The position numbers and the translations under genes are program-made. The notes beneath the pieces were generated by a model. It worked only from the letters and a program-made list of their open reading frames with translations, did not search any database and was not told the DNA's origin. 64,000 nucleotides of DNA from Stenogyne calaminthoides (lineage: Eukaryota > Streptophyta > Magnoliopsida > Lamiales > Lamiaceae), in NCBI GenBank assembly GCA_037126765.1, contig JBBCBC010000002.1, forward strand, positions 47,248,889-47,312,888, in the 5' to 3' direction. Positions 21,015 to 33,425 of this stretch are shown here, one piece after another; positions within the stretch are counted from its first letter, which is position 1, and every line of letters begins with the position of its first letter.

Positions 21015-21636
21015 TCATGGAATCCTCGATATTTCGGCTAAATGTTTATGCAGGGTTTGAGGCTTCGAGAAAAATGGCGAGTGATCAGGACCTTTAAGAC
21101 GGAATACCCGCTCTGGAGGACTTGCGTTTATCATGTTTTCCTGCACAGAAACAGGAATAGCGTTGTCTTCCAGCGTCTGAATGTAGAATCTTCTCACAGA
21201 CCCGTGGTTTGTTTCGGAAAAGAGAGCTTCTCCAGAACTGGAGAAAAAGGAATCTGCCTCATTGAGACGGATGCCAACGCAACATCCTGGGGAAAATATT
21301 TTGAACATCAGCATAGAAGATAATAAAGACATCAAAGCCATATTTTCTGGTTGACTTATTGCCATTTTTTTTTAAAGATATGTCTACTTCGGATTCATCA
21401 TTTAATTAAAAAAGAAAATAAGACAACAAAAACCTATCGATCGGATGGTCTATCTCATCTCAATAAGATCACTTCACATCAAGTATTGACATGATGCACG
21501 TTACCTTGGAAGGACTCTGGTTGAATAGCAAGTCCCTCAAAAGAGACTTGTCGAAATCAATGGCAGTTGGAGGCTGATTGTTTCCATTGGCATAACGAAA
21601 AACCTGAGCCTGTCGCATCAAGTCATTTGCTTCCAC
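21015..21636 (-). pseudogene. Methylesterase (MES11-like) 3' fragment with frameshift
   Basis: Two exons on the minus strand match the C-terminal half of plant chloroplast-type methylesterases of the alpha/beta-hydrolase fold. The exon at 21505-21636 encodes 44 codons ending LLFNQSPSK, flanked by a GT donor and AG acceptor. The exon at 21015-21286 starts DVALASVSMR after a CCCCAG acceptor, then shifts frame by one base in a T/C run near 21225. It continues GSVRRFYIQTLEDNAIPV and DHSPFFSKPQTLHK, which holds the catalytic-His region. The 5' exons with the nucleophile Ser are absent; unrelated sequence and a LINE piece lie upstream. This is probably a truncated pseudogene. Confidence 0.8.
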
Positions 21637-21983
21637 CTAAAACGAAAATCATATTTCAGTTCTGTGAAATTATTTACAGTTGAACATTAGATCATCACTG
21701 AATAATCGAACACTGATCAAAATTTTATGACCAGCTTTCAAGCTTTTGGGAGGAACGACCAGGATCGGCCTGGATAATTCACTTTTCTCTCAACTTCCCA
21801 TACTTTCATACCAAGTGAAAAAACAATACCAAATCCTACAGGCTACAACTACAATAGGTTTAAAATGGAGAATTGTATCCTATTTTATCCAAACGAAAAA
21901 CTTTGACCTACAGAAGCTAACCATGCTAATGTATTTTGTTATATACTTTAAGTCTTAACATAGACTGGGATGAGAGGCAGAGC
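21637..21983. other. Short intergenic stretch
   Basis: I looked here for the missing methylesterase 5' exons and saw none. No other feature is evident. Confidence 0.5.
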
Positions 21984-22715
21984 TCAAAAATGTTCTAAAA
22001 GTGATGTAACATTTATCTTTTTTCCAGAGAGAATGAGTGACTCAGCCTCCAAATCACAAACCCCCTGATCACGAGCATATTGTAAACCACGTCTAATCGT
22101 CATGGCCTCCGCAACACTCACATCAGACATACAACATCTCTCACTAAAACACCACACTACATCCCCTGTCCAATCTCGAAGGACCCTCCCAATACTAGCT
22201 CCACTCCCCTCCCTCCCCGAAACATCTGTATTAAGCTTCAAAGGACCCTGCTTCGGGCACTTCCACCTCACACCCCCCACATTCGAATTCTTCACTATCC
22301 CACCAGGTACAACCTTCAAAAAGTCTCGTCTGTGTGCCAAAGATGAACCAATCACCTGCTTCTCAGACAATTCCTTACCCTGAAAAACAAGCAGATTTCT
22401 GGCAAACTAGATGTTCCACAAGATCGTAACAAACAAATAGAAAGAATCCTCATCCAACCGGCTACCCGTCCGACGAACCCACTCCTCCAACAACCCCGTA
22501 GAAAACACCACATTAATCGGTCTAGACTCCCAAACCCGATGCACGCACACACAATCACGAAAAGCATGTTCGGCTGTCTCCACATCCACACCACACCTCT
22601 TACAAAAAAGATCCACATCTCCAAACCTACTAATGAGATTAATCTTAATAGGAATAATAGCGGGTAAAGTCTTCCACAAAAAGATTCGAATTTTCGGGAT
22701 AACCCTGAGCGTCCA
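21984..22715 (-). mobile_element. LINE fragment: RT zinc-binding and RNase H-like domains
   Basis: The minus strand encodes the tail of a plant LINE polyprotein. The zf-RVT segment (about 22407-22715) has CKRCGVDVETAEHAFRDC, and the RNase H-like segment (21984-22370) has LKLNTDVSG, GRVLRDWTGD and EAMTIRRGL. The two are in one frame, broken by a single TAG at the conserved Trp of LWNIW. The RT and endonuclease parts are missing, as expected of 5' truncation. Confidence 0.85.
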
Positions 22716-23007
22716 TATTTTATGTCAATGTGTATCTTTCCCTCTCCCGTACACGCTCAGAAAAATATATGTTTAGCTCTCTACAATAAATGAGAAGTTT
22801 TAACACTTTAATTTTGTGCATGTTAGAAAATACCTTTGAAAATTGGGAAACAGTTAATTTTTAAAAAAAGTTAAATCTAACATCTTTAAAAATAAATAAT
22901 TTTCCACAATTTTTTAAAAATTGCAAAAACACGCTTCGTATTCAAACTTCACACCTATAGATTCAACCTTTCTTTAGGATAGAAAAATAAAAAGGTAAAA
23001 TTCATCC

Positions 23008-23380
23008 ATGGATATTGACAAGGTGTGGAGTGAAATTAAGGGGAGAACGTGGTCATGGCTTTCGGTCAAAGACGAGAAGGTACACCTTTTAACCCTATCC
23101 GATTTGGTCGAAGTATCCTTGGCCACTTATCCCTACGTGACTCTACTCCAGACCGTGTGAGGTGCTAGTGTTTTTGAAGTGCGTTTTGGAACTTCTCTGC
23201 TGATTTGTTTTGATTCTGCTGTTCTGGAGTTACATCCTGTGGGAGTGTGGGGTGTATGTTTGTCTTTTTGTTTTCTGTGATGTACTCGTGATGCTTGGGC
23301 TAGCATACACCTTATATTCTCGCCCAGTTTTGGTGTGAATAAAATGTCCTTCTTTGCCTGATCAAAAAAAAAAAAAAACA
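23008..23380 (+). mobile_element. 5'-truncated LINE 3' end with poly(A) tail
   Basis: A short frame from 23008 (DIDKVWSEIKGRTWSWLSVK) ends at a TGA at 23158-23160. It is followed by about 200 bp of T/G-rich 3' UTR, an AATAAAATG motif and a run of about 15 A. This is the usual shape of a truncated LINE copy. I found no clean target duplication. Confidence 0.7.
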
Positions 23381-24119
23381 TAAATAATAATACGTTTATA
23401 AATGTTGTATTGATAATTTTAAAAACCTCAAAATAAAATCTAGCAGCAAAATCTATTTTGAAATCCCAAATCTCGCGGCACCCAAGTATAAAAGCAGCGA
23501 ATAAGCCCAGCCCATAGCTCAAGTTTTGTCCCATCAACTATTAATTGTATCTTTAAGTGGGCCTTTGAGGTGGGTTTACGGTCTCCATCTATCGTAAGAT
23601 TTGGGCCTTCAGAAAAAACTTAAAATTAAACAACAAAATACAATTTAGGTTCCAAATTGATTTAAGTACTTATTTAAACGCATCTCATTAAACAATTCAC
23701 CTGATACGTTATTTAAATTGACAAGTATACCTATCACAATTTTCTGTTATATAAAAAAAAGGTTAAGCATGGGAGTGTTGCAAAAGCAACATTAAATTCT
23801 CATAAAAGTTTGTCTCTAAAAAAAATTCTCTTAAAAGTAGTCTCTATGGCTTCAATAGAGCGTAACAATCAAGCTTATTTTTCATTATTATATTTTGGTA
23901 CTAGAGTTTTAGAATAATCTGTCTCATTATTGGTATCAAATCTAACATTATCAAGATCCTAATAGTAATTTCATCATCATAGTTCTTTTGATTACAATTA
24001 TAGAAAATTAATCTATCGTTAATTCGTTAATTAATCGTACTTTAAACTTAAATCGGGGGCACGTAAAAGCGCGAAAAGCATCTCATAAAAACGCAAAATT
24101 ATTTATTTTACGTGTCCGC
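23381..24119. other. Intergenic, promoter side of the FCP1-like gene
   Basis: The stretch is AT-rich with no recognisable ORF. A GC-richer segment with two GGAAATCGAATCG copies follows at 24125-24165 and probably marks the transcription start region. Confidence 0.5.
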
Positions 24120-25335
24120 CAGATTCGGAAATCGAATCGACGCCCCTCGGAAATCGAATCGTGCTCCACTCCGGTAACTCGTCGTGAGGTAAGCTTTCTC
24201 TCCGTGTTAATGGAGGTGCGTTGATTGGTAAATCTATGCACACGTGTATAATTCAGCCGTCAATCAACCTATGAGTTCACGGCCGTTTAATTTCGGATTT
24301 GAGTAGGCAATTGTTAATTGTTATTTTTGGGGTTCGGATTGTGTAGATTTGTATTGAATTGTTTGCGTGCATATAAATTTTTTTACTGGCTCTTTATGTT
24401 GAGCTTTTTTGTAATTCTCTGTCTTCATAATCCTCTTGTTTGGTTGATTTTTTTTTTTAATTATTGGAAAATCAAGCGATGCAGTCATTTTGAACTTGAG
24501 TAGGAATCAGACTTTAACTGTCTGTAAGGAGAACTTTGATTGGAAATTATGTAAAAAATTGGCGTTCTGCCACACTTAGGAGGATAGAGGCCTTGAAATT
24601 TCCTGTTCGGTAGTCTGGTACCGGCTTTTGTTGGTTTATGAGTTCTTAGTGTTTCTCTAGAATTGTTTACCGCATGTTGCCATGGCTTTTAGCAATTATT
24701 TGGAAAGGAATAATCTTCTTCAACTGATCTGATCATCACTTATGCTCTCTTAATTACCCTCCAAATTATGGAGGTCCTTTTGTAATTAGGATCTTTTTTG
24801 TTGTTGCATTAGATCATCATATATAGTTTCGTTGGTAAAAAGATGCATTTATGGGTATCCGGATACTCATGAATGTGAAGCAGTATTGTCAGAATTGATG
24901 AGTTAATGTTGCTTAATGTATGTTTTCCTTTTGGTTGATGGCTGTTTTTCTTGATTATACTCTTGTTCAAAGTTAGACGTTTAGTATCTTGTTTACTGCT
25001 TTAGTCTTCAATACATCTTGTTAACTATTTGGTTTGTTCTTTCCTTCTCATGGGAGTTTGGTTTGGTTTGTATTGCTTATTATTCAGGTTTATCATGAAG
25101 CATAAAAGCACTGAAACAAGGTAACCTGGGTGGATATGAAATTCAGTGTTATAATAACTTATTATTGCCAAGAACAATTTGCAAGGTGGTATTCACAAAT
25201 TGTTCTGTTTCTGTACCAGCAGATAAGGACGATGATTTACGGTGGATATAAAATTACTACAAAGTCCTGCTGTAGACACTTGTAAGGGCAATTTAAGAAA
25301 AAAGAAAAAGAGAGACATAGAGCTAGAATTAGGAT
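24120..25335 (+). promoter_or_regulatory. 5' UTR and leader introns of the FCP1-like gene
   Basis: A first leader exon seems to end at 24188 (GAG-GTAAGC). A short exon at 25088-25120 is flanked by ATTCAG and GTAACC. The coding exon then follows an acceptor at 25320 or 25332. The small exon holds an ATG that runs into stops in the next exon, so it is not a good main start. Confidence 0.5.
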
Positions 25336-28300
25336 ATGGAGAAAAATGGACCACAAACCATGGACCAGATGGATGGAAATTTGGAATCCCCAAATTATAT
25401 TAGAGAATGTATGATCAATAAGGATATGGAAAATAATCTTCTTGAAACAGATTTAGCTGTGGAGTCTCTCGTTGAATGCCCTTAAAGCAGCTGTAGAGTC
25501 GGCTGAAAGCGTTTCTGAAATAAACATCGACACTCAAAATGAAAAAGTCCTGAATGAAATCGGGACTAAGACAAAGCTTCAGGATGACATCCAAAATGTC
25601 AGCCAGACTAAGATGGATACAGGGTCAACAGAAAATCTTGCTGAGAAGAATGTGAATGGAAAAAGAAAAAGGAGGAGAAAGAGAAAGAGAAAAGAAAGAA
25701 GAAGGCAAAAAATAAAGTTGATAGCAAAAGCATGTACCAGGTAGATGGAATATTGAACTTACACTTATCAGATGGAAACAATGGAGAAAGGATTGATGGC
25801 AAGCACACCGAAAAGGCGTGCACATCTCAAGAATTTGAAATAAATCCGAAGCCTGAGAATGGGTTAAGCGAGATTAGTGATGAAGTTATTGTTTATAAGG
25901 GGCGATGTTCAGCTGAAAGCATAAGTATATTGTCCACACATCATCCTTCTTCTGATGTGAACGAAGCAGGATGCTTGTCAAAGGATAGAGGACAATATCC
26001 AAGAATACTACCAATTCCTTCTATTAAAAGAAAGCTTATTGTCCTTGACTTGAATGGTTTGCTTGCAAACATAATAATGCCTGCACCAAAAGATCATAAA
26101 GAAGACATACGTTTATTAGGACGAGCAAGTAAGATTTGAATATAGCTGTATAAGTAATTATATTTATATGTAAAAAAATCAGTGATTAATTCTGACGAGT
26201 TTTTGCTTCCTATTCTTTTAGTTTTCAAGAGACCCTTCTGTGACGATTTTCTGAAGTTTTGCTTTCAGAACTTTGATGTAGGAGTATGGTCGTCAAGATC
26301 CAAGTATTACTCGAACTCTGTTGCCTCTCTCTCTCTCTCTCTCACACACACATATAAATTTATGTACAATATGGTTATCCACCTACCTATCTCTATATTT
26401 CATTGTCACATTCCCTCTTTGATTTTCCATGACGACATAGGTACAGATTTAAAGCATTAGCTGTGTTTCTTCTTGATTTGTGATAATAATTTTGGAATGT
26501 GTTTCCGATATATAGGAAAATCGTTGATAGAGTTGTTGAATATTTATTGGGAGATTTGAACAAGAAGTTGCTATTTTGCTGGGTAAGCCTTCTGCTCAAT
26601 ACACTGAACACTTATATATTCAGTGTTGCACAAATTTGTTTCTTGATGCTTTTCCAGCATCTGGCTTACCCCACATATTGTAGTGATAAAACTAATCTAC
26701 AAAGATCATGCCATAATATATCTAGTGGTATGCTACTTAAATACATTAATTCATATTAAAAGAAACAACATCCTTATTTTCTATCTATTTAAGTGGATAT
26801 TCCACTCCCAAAGTTGCTATGTAGCTTGGAGCATGCAATTTCCAATCTAAGTGTTTTTAATCACACAAAGTTAGTGTGGTCTTGTTGGTTAGTTTACTCG
26901 ATTTTAATGCCAAAATAATCTAAGTTTATATGAAATGGAATTTACTATGTAATGCAGGATATGTCTCATAGTACTCAAACAGGGTTCAGGACTGTTGAAA
27001 ACTTTCATAAGCCCTTGGTGTTCAAGGAGCTGAGGAAAATTTGGGAAAATAATGATCCTAATTTGCCTTGGAAGAGTGGGGATTATAATGAATCGAACAC
27101 ACTATTATTGGATGATTCTCCCTACAAGGCCTTGCTCAATCCTGTAAGATTTTCACTCTATTATATTGTTAACCATGGTTCTTTTCTTTACTTTCTCTAG
27201 CTTATTATGTGCTCTCACTGTGGATTTCTTGAGTACTTTGTAGTTACATACAGCAATATTTCCACACTCATACGATTTCAAGGATGAAAATGACAATTCA
27301 TTAGGTAAGTTTTGTGCCTATCCTTCCCGAGAAATAAGTTATATTTTATTCCATATAAACTCTAATCTTGCTATATGGTCAATTGATTAGTAGCAAAATA
27401 AATAGGTGGCAAATTTTATATGTTCGGTAAACATCATAAATTTTAGAGTAAAAGCTAATGAAAGATGGCTGGAAGGGGAAGGAGGTGGTAGTCTAGCTAT
27501 ATTTCATAGGGATGAGAAACTGCAATATCCTTCATCTATCCTTTGGCATTCATTTAGGCCCTGTTTACTTCAAAAATAAGAATTAGACTTGATATGATAA
27601 GTGGAATAAAATAGGAGATTTAAATTAAATTAACTTATCATATGGGTTAACAGAGGATCCTAAAAGAAGAGCATCATAACAGCCCTCAAAATTAATTCCA
27701 AATTAAATAGAGGAGGAATTTCTTGTAATCAACAAAATCAAATAAAATCAAAATCCAAGTTGAACTATAAATCAAAGAGACCCAAAATCCAAATCAAACC
27801 GAGGAGGAGGAGTGGTGTGTGAAATCCAAATTAAACAAAATTCATATAAAATAGAGGCAAAATTCAAATAAAATGGAACAGAAGCGTAATTCCAAATTAG
27901 AGAAAATGTGTAATAGTCAGTTCCAAGACGCCGGAGGTTTTGGGAAGAGGAGGAGCGGTATAGGGAAGGAAGACAACAGCGCGACGAGGAGACATCGCCG
28001 GCGATGGATTTTATCATCAATCAAGTCGCCGCCGCCAAACTTTGTGAAGCGGTGCAGCCTCTGAATCAATAAACTTGATTATTCATCGGTACAACGTCGA
28101 TTTCGGCATAGATTATCTAAAACCCAGATCTTCTTTCTTGTCACTTTTTGCTAGTTGATTTTATACAGATTCATCATTCTATATCCAGCAAGGGGGAGAA
28201 GGGTTTTTTATCTTATTTTTCTTATTTCTTGTTTTTAGATACCTATATATATTTACTCAAGTAGCCGCCGCCTCCGATGGGATCCTTTCGCTCCGCCACT

Positions 28301-28901
28301 TCTGGGAAGTATACATAGTTCAGTGATTTCCCTCATCCATGGACCATGAGAGCGACTCTTTTCATATAACTGTAAGCGAGTTTGCCTTCTTTACAGGAGA
28401 GATGGGGCTAAATTAGACATTAGCACCTTATCCCCATCATCAAAAATAACCTATCACACCTATTTTGTTGGGATTTAAAATCAACCATAATCCTTATTTT
28501 TAGGCTTATCCCCAGGCTCCGGGATTAAATTTATTTCTATTTCAAACAAAGTAAATAATTGATAATATTAGATAATTAATTCTTATTTAACCTTATCACT
28601 CAAAGTAAATGGAGCCTTACTGGATCAATTTTGGCATAAATTATATTCATGTCTAAAATTCGTCTTTCTTGGTTAATGAAGACAGACATCAACTAATGGA
28701 AATTCCATTGCAGGACCTGGAGGTGATCTTCGAGTTTATTTGGAAGGGTTATTGACATCTGAAAATTTTCAGAGTTATGTTGAGCAGCATCCATTTGGTC
28801 AAAGTGCTATAAACGAATCTAACCTTTCTTGGGACTTCTACTCTGGGGTTCTTCAAAATATGTCAAACCAACAACACTTCCAGTTCCAGTTCCCTACCTA
28901 A
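25336..28901 (+). CDS. FCP1-homology (HAD-type) phosphatase-like protein
   Basis: Coding exons: 25336-26128, 26222-26303, 26516-26582, 26958-27143, 27244-27304 and 28714-28901. All have GT-AG borders with matching phases, giving about 458 codons. The N-terminal part is acidic then Lys-rich. The FCP1/NIF-type HAD domain follows: LIVLDLNGLL (motif I), WSSRSK (motif II), FKELRKIW (Lys region) and LLLDDSPYKALLNP (motif IV). Motif I reads DLN, so the second Asp of the DxD pair is Asn. The family dephosphorylates proteins, but activity here is uncertain. The first exon contains two opposite frame changes: a TAA at 25483-25485 in the start frame, and a return to that frame within the Lys-rich tract at about 25657-25720. 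These may be assembly errors, real indels or a wrong start. Confidence 0.82.
26323..26351. repeat. (CT)n/(CA)n simple repeat in intron 2
   Basis: A CT run followed by CACACACA lies inside the second coding intron. Confidence 0.9.
27557..28616. mobile_element. PIF/Harbinger-like (Tourist-type) element in the last intron
   Basis: The ends GGCCCTGTTTACTT and (reverse complement) GGCTCCATTTACTT match at 11 of 14 positions and are flanked by TTA on both sides (27554-27556 and 28617-28619), the target preference of this superfamily. At 1060 bp it is long for a MITE and has no transposase. An internal GC-richer stretch (27870-28070) has a short ORF of no recognised family. Confidence 0.75.
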
Positions 28902-30611
28902 TTTAGTTGAAACTAATTTTAATATGAGCTTGGGAAGCTCATATACTTTCTTTCCTATTCATGTTTCCCAGCAGTTACTTCTTTCATCGGAGATCTTAAA
29001 ATCTGCCGATAAGGTGGTGATCTCAACTCTTAAGTATGATGGCAGAATTATACAGCTTCAACATAGATACAAATACTGGCAGGAATGGATACAGATTGAA
29101 CCCTGCCAACTATTTTTTGCTTTTGTCCTTGACAGCAGCTGCATTATTTTTTTGTGAAGTTTTGCCCCAAAGATGGGCTGCTTTGCATTGTATCTGACTG
29201 ATTACAGGTAAGTTACAGATAGGAATCGTTTTGATGGGTATGACCATATGAGAATCATCGAATAGATAATTACATTAAGAATGATGGATGCATTGTTAAT
29301 GTATCGCTCTATTCTTGAAATAAGTTGAGATAAAAATGATTGTTGGTTGAGAAATAATGGAATAATTGAGGAAAAATATTATAGGGAACAAGATGGTTAA
29401 TCAAAATGGGGCAATAATTAATTTAATCTGAGTTTCATTACCTTGTACAAAGTATCATGAGTGTAAGTTGATAATTTTTTATTTTCAATTACGAACAAGC
29501 GCCCTGGTCACTTCTGACTCTTTTAGAAATCTGGTCTCAATTGTGAAATTCTTAGCAAATTAATTATGGGCTGTGTGATGAGATGACAACAGCCTCTGTC
29601 GATATATCTTTTATTTGGGATATGAAATCATTTGGCTTAGGTAATTGAAGGGACATGGAGGGCAATAAGTTATAGAGGAAGGCCATGATTGTACTTTTCC
29701 CTTGTTGGTTCTCTACCCATACCAGATAAAATCTCATCTAAAGCATATTCTATTTTCACCTCTTGTGATACAATAATAGTAACGTTGAAACTTGAAAATA
29801 TATAGGATACATCTCAATTGCATTCTCTATTTTTTTCCATTGTGCCCAACTACCAGTTTCAACTACTTCAAAAAATGCAAAGTGGTCGAAAACATGCAAC
29901 GTGCAACACTAACAAACAAGCATCCGACTGGAATAGGCGGATGTAGTTGAAAAGAGTCGACTATCTCACACACCACAAGCATTAATCAGCAATATACATC
30001 CGATGGAACGAAACAAGAAAACATTGTTTTGTAACCTACAATTAGATTTTTTTTTTTAGGGATGAAGGGGAGATGGATGTAATTAAAGCAATGTAAGTGC
30101 AGAAAAAAAATAAGAGAGACAAAGCACGCGAAGCAGCGCCAATAACTGATGATGTAGATATACCCCACACCAAGACTTGATGCATCAACAGTACTACACA
30201 TATACATTGTTTAGTACTGTTTGATTGCAATGTAACACGAAGATTGTTGGGACAATGGTGGCAGTAATTAGATTAGGGTGTACTTTTCCCAATTCAGATC
30301 TGCTATCATTGATGTACTAACTCAAGCCAATGAATTGGGATATTGAATCGAATTGCAATATTTGGGACATGTCTCTAAAAAGTACCCCATTACTTGAATA
30401 AACCAAAACCCACATCATTTTTGCTAAGATAAGAATTGGGGGGGATACCAATTATTTATGAATTAAATATGTTCCCACATGGAACATGGATGTGATAATG
30501 TGGGTGTTGCCTAAGCATTTTATTGGATCAAATGTTGTTGATCAAGATAGGGTGATTTGAGGCGAATGTTTTGATTAAGTATAGGGATTTGACGCCCCTG
30601 ACCCGAACATT

Positions 30612-30777
30612 ATTAATAGGTACAAATTTTTTATGCAAATTGCATATATAGTCAAAGTTGTGCGTGAAAATGCTAATGTACATATGTATATACAATTAAT
30701 AGGTACAAATTTTTTATGCAAATTGCATATATAGTCAAAGTTGTGCGTGAAAATGCTAATGTACATATGTATATACA
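30612..30777. repeat. Perfect tandem duplication of 83 bp
   Basis: 30612-30694 and 30695-30777 are identical by eye, starting ATTAATAGGTACAAA. Each unit contains ATTTTTTATGCAAAT and CATATGTATATAC. Confidence 0.97.
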
Positions 30778-31132
30778 ATTATTTTGTACCTAATAGTAAG
30801 TTGTAATCCTGAAATGTCCCTATCAATAACTCTCCCGATTAAGTTAAGCAAAATATAAATTGAATACTATGCATGATCTTAATATACGTACATCTTGTGT
30901 ATTTAATACTTTTCGAAATTTTGAATTGCATGGCATAACTTATCCTAGAAGTGTAATACGAGACTTATAAACAATGAAAATTTGCAATAATTTTCAAAGA
31001 AAAAGAAAAAAGTATACTAATATTTTTCAAATGTCATGTCTCAATGTATATGCAGCATATCTTACTTTCCATCTAGCCTAAAAAATTAATGTTTTTAGAA
31101 ATAAATGGTAGTTTTACATTATTAATTATTAT

Positions 31133-31435
31133 AAGGCGCATTTGTATGAGAAATGTCTCACAGTAAAATAAAGGGGGAAAAGTTTTAAGGTACAAAGTCA
31201 AAAAAAAAAAATAAAAAAGACAAATGTAATTTTTTTGGTACAAAAAATTTTTTTTTTTCAAACAAAGTACAACTTTTTTTTTACCTTAGAGTAAATAAAA
31301 ATTGCATTTGTACCTTAAAGTTACTATTTCCTATTTTTTGTACCTTAGAATCATTAACTCTAAAATAAAATGTAACGTGAGAATTAACGTTTTAACACTT
31401 TGAGAGGAACGAGTGTTAATTTTTGTTAGATTGTT
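31133..31435. mobile_element. Interrupted MITE copy (GTATGAGA...TCTCAC family)
   Basis: The left part, GTATGAGAAATGTCTCAC, and the right part, TTTAACACTTTGAGAGGAAC, match the two halves of the element at 49161-49300. About 200 bp of A/T-rich sequence separate them. Confidence 0.5.
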
Positions 31436-31665
31436 ATTTATACAAATTTTTTGTCAATTGTTATTGAAGTAGAGCTAAAAAAGGGAAATGAAAAATCTAT
31501 TTTTAAGAAATAAAATCACATTCTAGCTAGATGCCTCTAAGACTAGGAATACAAATTGTAGTTTGCGCATAATTCAAGTTGTCACCACACGTTTAAATGC
31601 AGCCCAAATACATATAAGTCATATATTTATAATTTTTGTTATGAGCACATTAAACTCTTTGAGAC

Positions 31666-31808
31666 ATACTTGTATGAAACGATCTCACGAGTGAAATAAA
31701 GTATAATTTGAGCATATGACACTTTAATATTTTAAAAAAGATGAATGCTGATTTGAACTAATTTTTACCCCGTCTTATGTGTGAGACAGTTTCATACGAG
31801 TTTTTATC
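31666..31808. mobile_element. Short MITE of the GTATGAAAC/GTTTCATAC family
   Basis: The ends ACTTGTATGAAACGATCTCA and (reverse complement) ACTCGTATGAAACTGTCTCA form clear inverted repeats. It is related to copies at 48558-48695 and 49161-49300. Confidence 0.65.
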
Positions 31809-32651
31809 TTGTGTACCGATAAATAATTTAGTATGTAAAAAAAAAAGCAAATCGATTTATTTTAATTTATATATTAAAAATAATTGAATTTATGGTTGGA
31901 AAAATTTGAAGAAGAGTGTATTTTCAAACTCTAAAAACAACTTTTTGAAATTAAATTTTTTCAACAACAGTTAGAGTCAAATTTTGGGAAAAAAAATGAT
32001 TTTGCACTATCTCATAACATTTGAGAACACCTATGGAAAAACACTAAGCTGCAGCTTTATTTTATCTTCCTATGCAATTATGCAAATGAATAGTTAATAA
32101 ACAAATATCACATGGCAATAGTTAATGTTGATTGAACAACTCAACTGAAGTGAGGGCTCCTTTGGATGAAATCTTGAGCATGCGCGACTCATCATTCACG
32201 TTGAGGAAAAGGGGAAAATTTATAAAATCAATTTTTTGGGCTAAGTTAAAAAATTTTTTATGTAGAGTATTAAAAAATTTGTGCCTCTTAAGTCATTGTT
32301 TTCAATTTTTTGTATCTTAGAGGCATTTTCTCTCACATTTAAATTCATCAAGGTACAAATATGTAGCATTTTTCCCACAACACTAGATAAATGTTTTTCC
32401 CATAAAAATAATTTTAAATTTTGAGTGTCTTTTACAAATGAGATGAAAGTCAATTTAAAAATGCGTTTTTACTTTGGGAGGGTGGGTGTTGATTTGTGAA
32501 ATCATAATTGTTTTTCAATTTTTTTGTATCTTTTAATCATTTTTTCTCTCACATTTAAATTCATCACAGCTTAACAAATATTTTTATGGAATTTTTTCAA
32601 TATAAACACTAGATAAGTTTGACTTTTTTTCCCATAAAAATAGTTTTTTTT

Positions 32652-33425
32652 TTAATTTGCAAATAATTCTAATTAAAACGTATCTTCGTAGAAGACATCC
32701 AATGCTACATTGCTACAATTTTACTGGGCAGTTTCAAGTGCGATTACACAATTAGTTTAATAAAAATTTATTTGGGATCAGGTGGGTATTTATTTAGAAA
32801 AGGAATATGAGTTGTTACGAGCTTATTATTCAATGGATTGAGCAACATTATTTTAAATTTAAGTTTTAAATGGATTTAAATTTACTTATTCATGTCCAGT
32901 TTAAAAATTCACTAAATACATTTAAGCTTACAAAAAAAAAAAAAAAAATATTAGATATTTTTATGGAATTATCAATTTCAATATATAATAAAAACTGTTT
33001 TAGTATAAAATTTGACTTTGTATATTTATAAACCCGACAATATACTTATCAAAAATTTTTATATTTTTTCTTGAATTTACTAAATAATTCTAATTAAAAC
33101 AATATCTTCGTAAAGAAGACATCCATTTTGCTACTTAATTGCTACAATTTTACTCGGCAGTTTCATTAGTCCATCGTTTGCGATCTTTATACAATTAGCT
33201 GATAATAAAAATCTATCCATTCAGGTAATTATCAGGTATGAGCGTATTTATCTATAACATAGAAAAGGAATATGAGTTGTTACGAGCTTATTATTCAATG
33301 GATTGAGCAACAATATAAATTTAAGTTAGTCTAATCTAATGGAATTATCATGTAAATATTCATGTCCAGTTTAAAAATTCATTTAAGCCCATTTAAGCTT
33401 ACCAATAAAAAAAATAAAAAATATT
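32652..33425. repeat. Diverged direct duplication, period about 424 bp
   Basis: Long stretches such as AGAAGACATCC, GCTACAATTTTACT, and GGAATATGAGTTGTTACGAG through GGATTGAGCAACA recur in order in both halves. A partial third copy (TTAGTCCATCGTTT) appears near 33690. Confidence 0.85.

Noticed and set aside
30575..30778. 67-codon ORF with internal repeat
   Set aside because: It exists only because the 83-bp tandem duplication lies in an AT-rich stretch; no protein signal.
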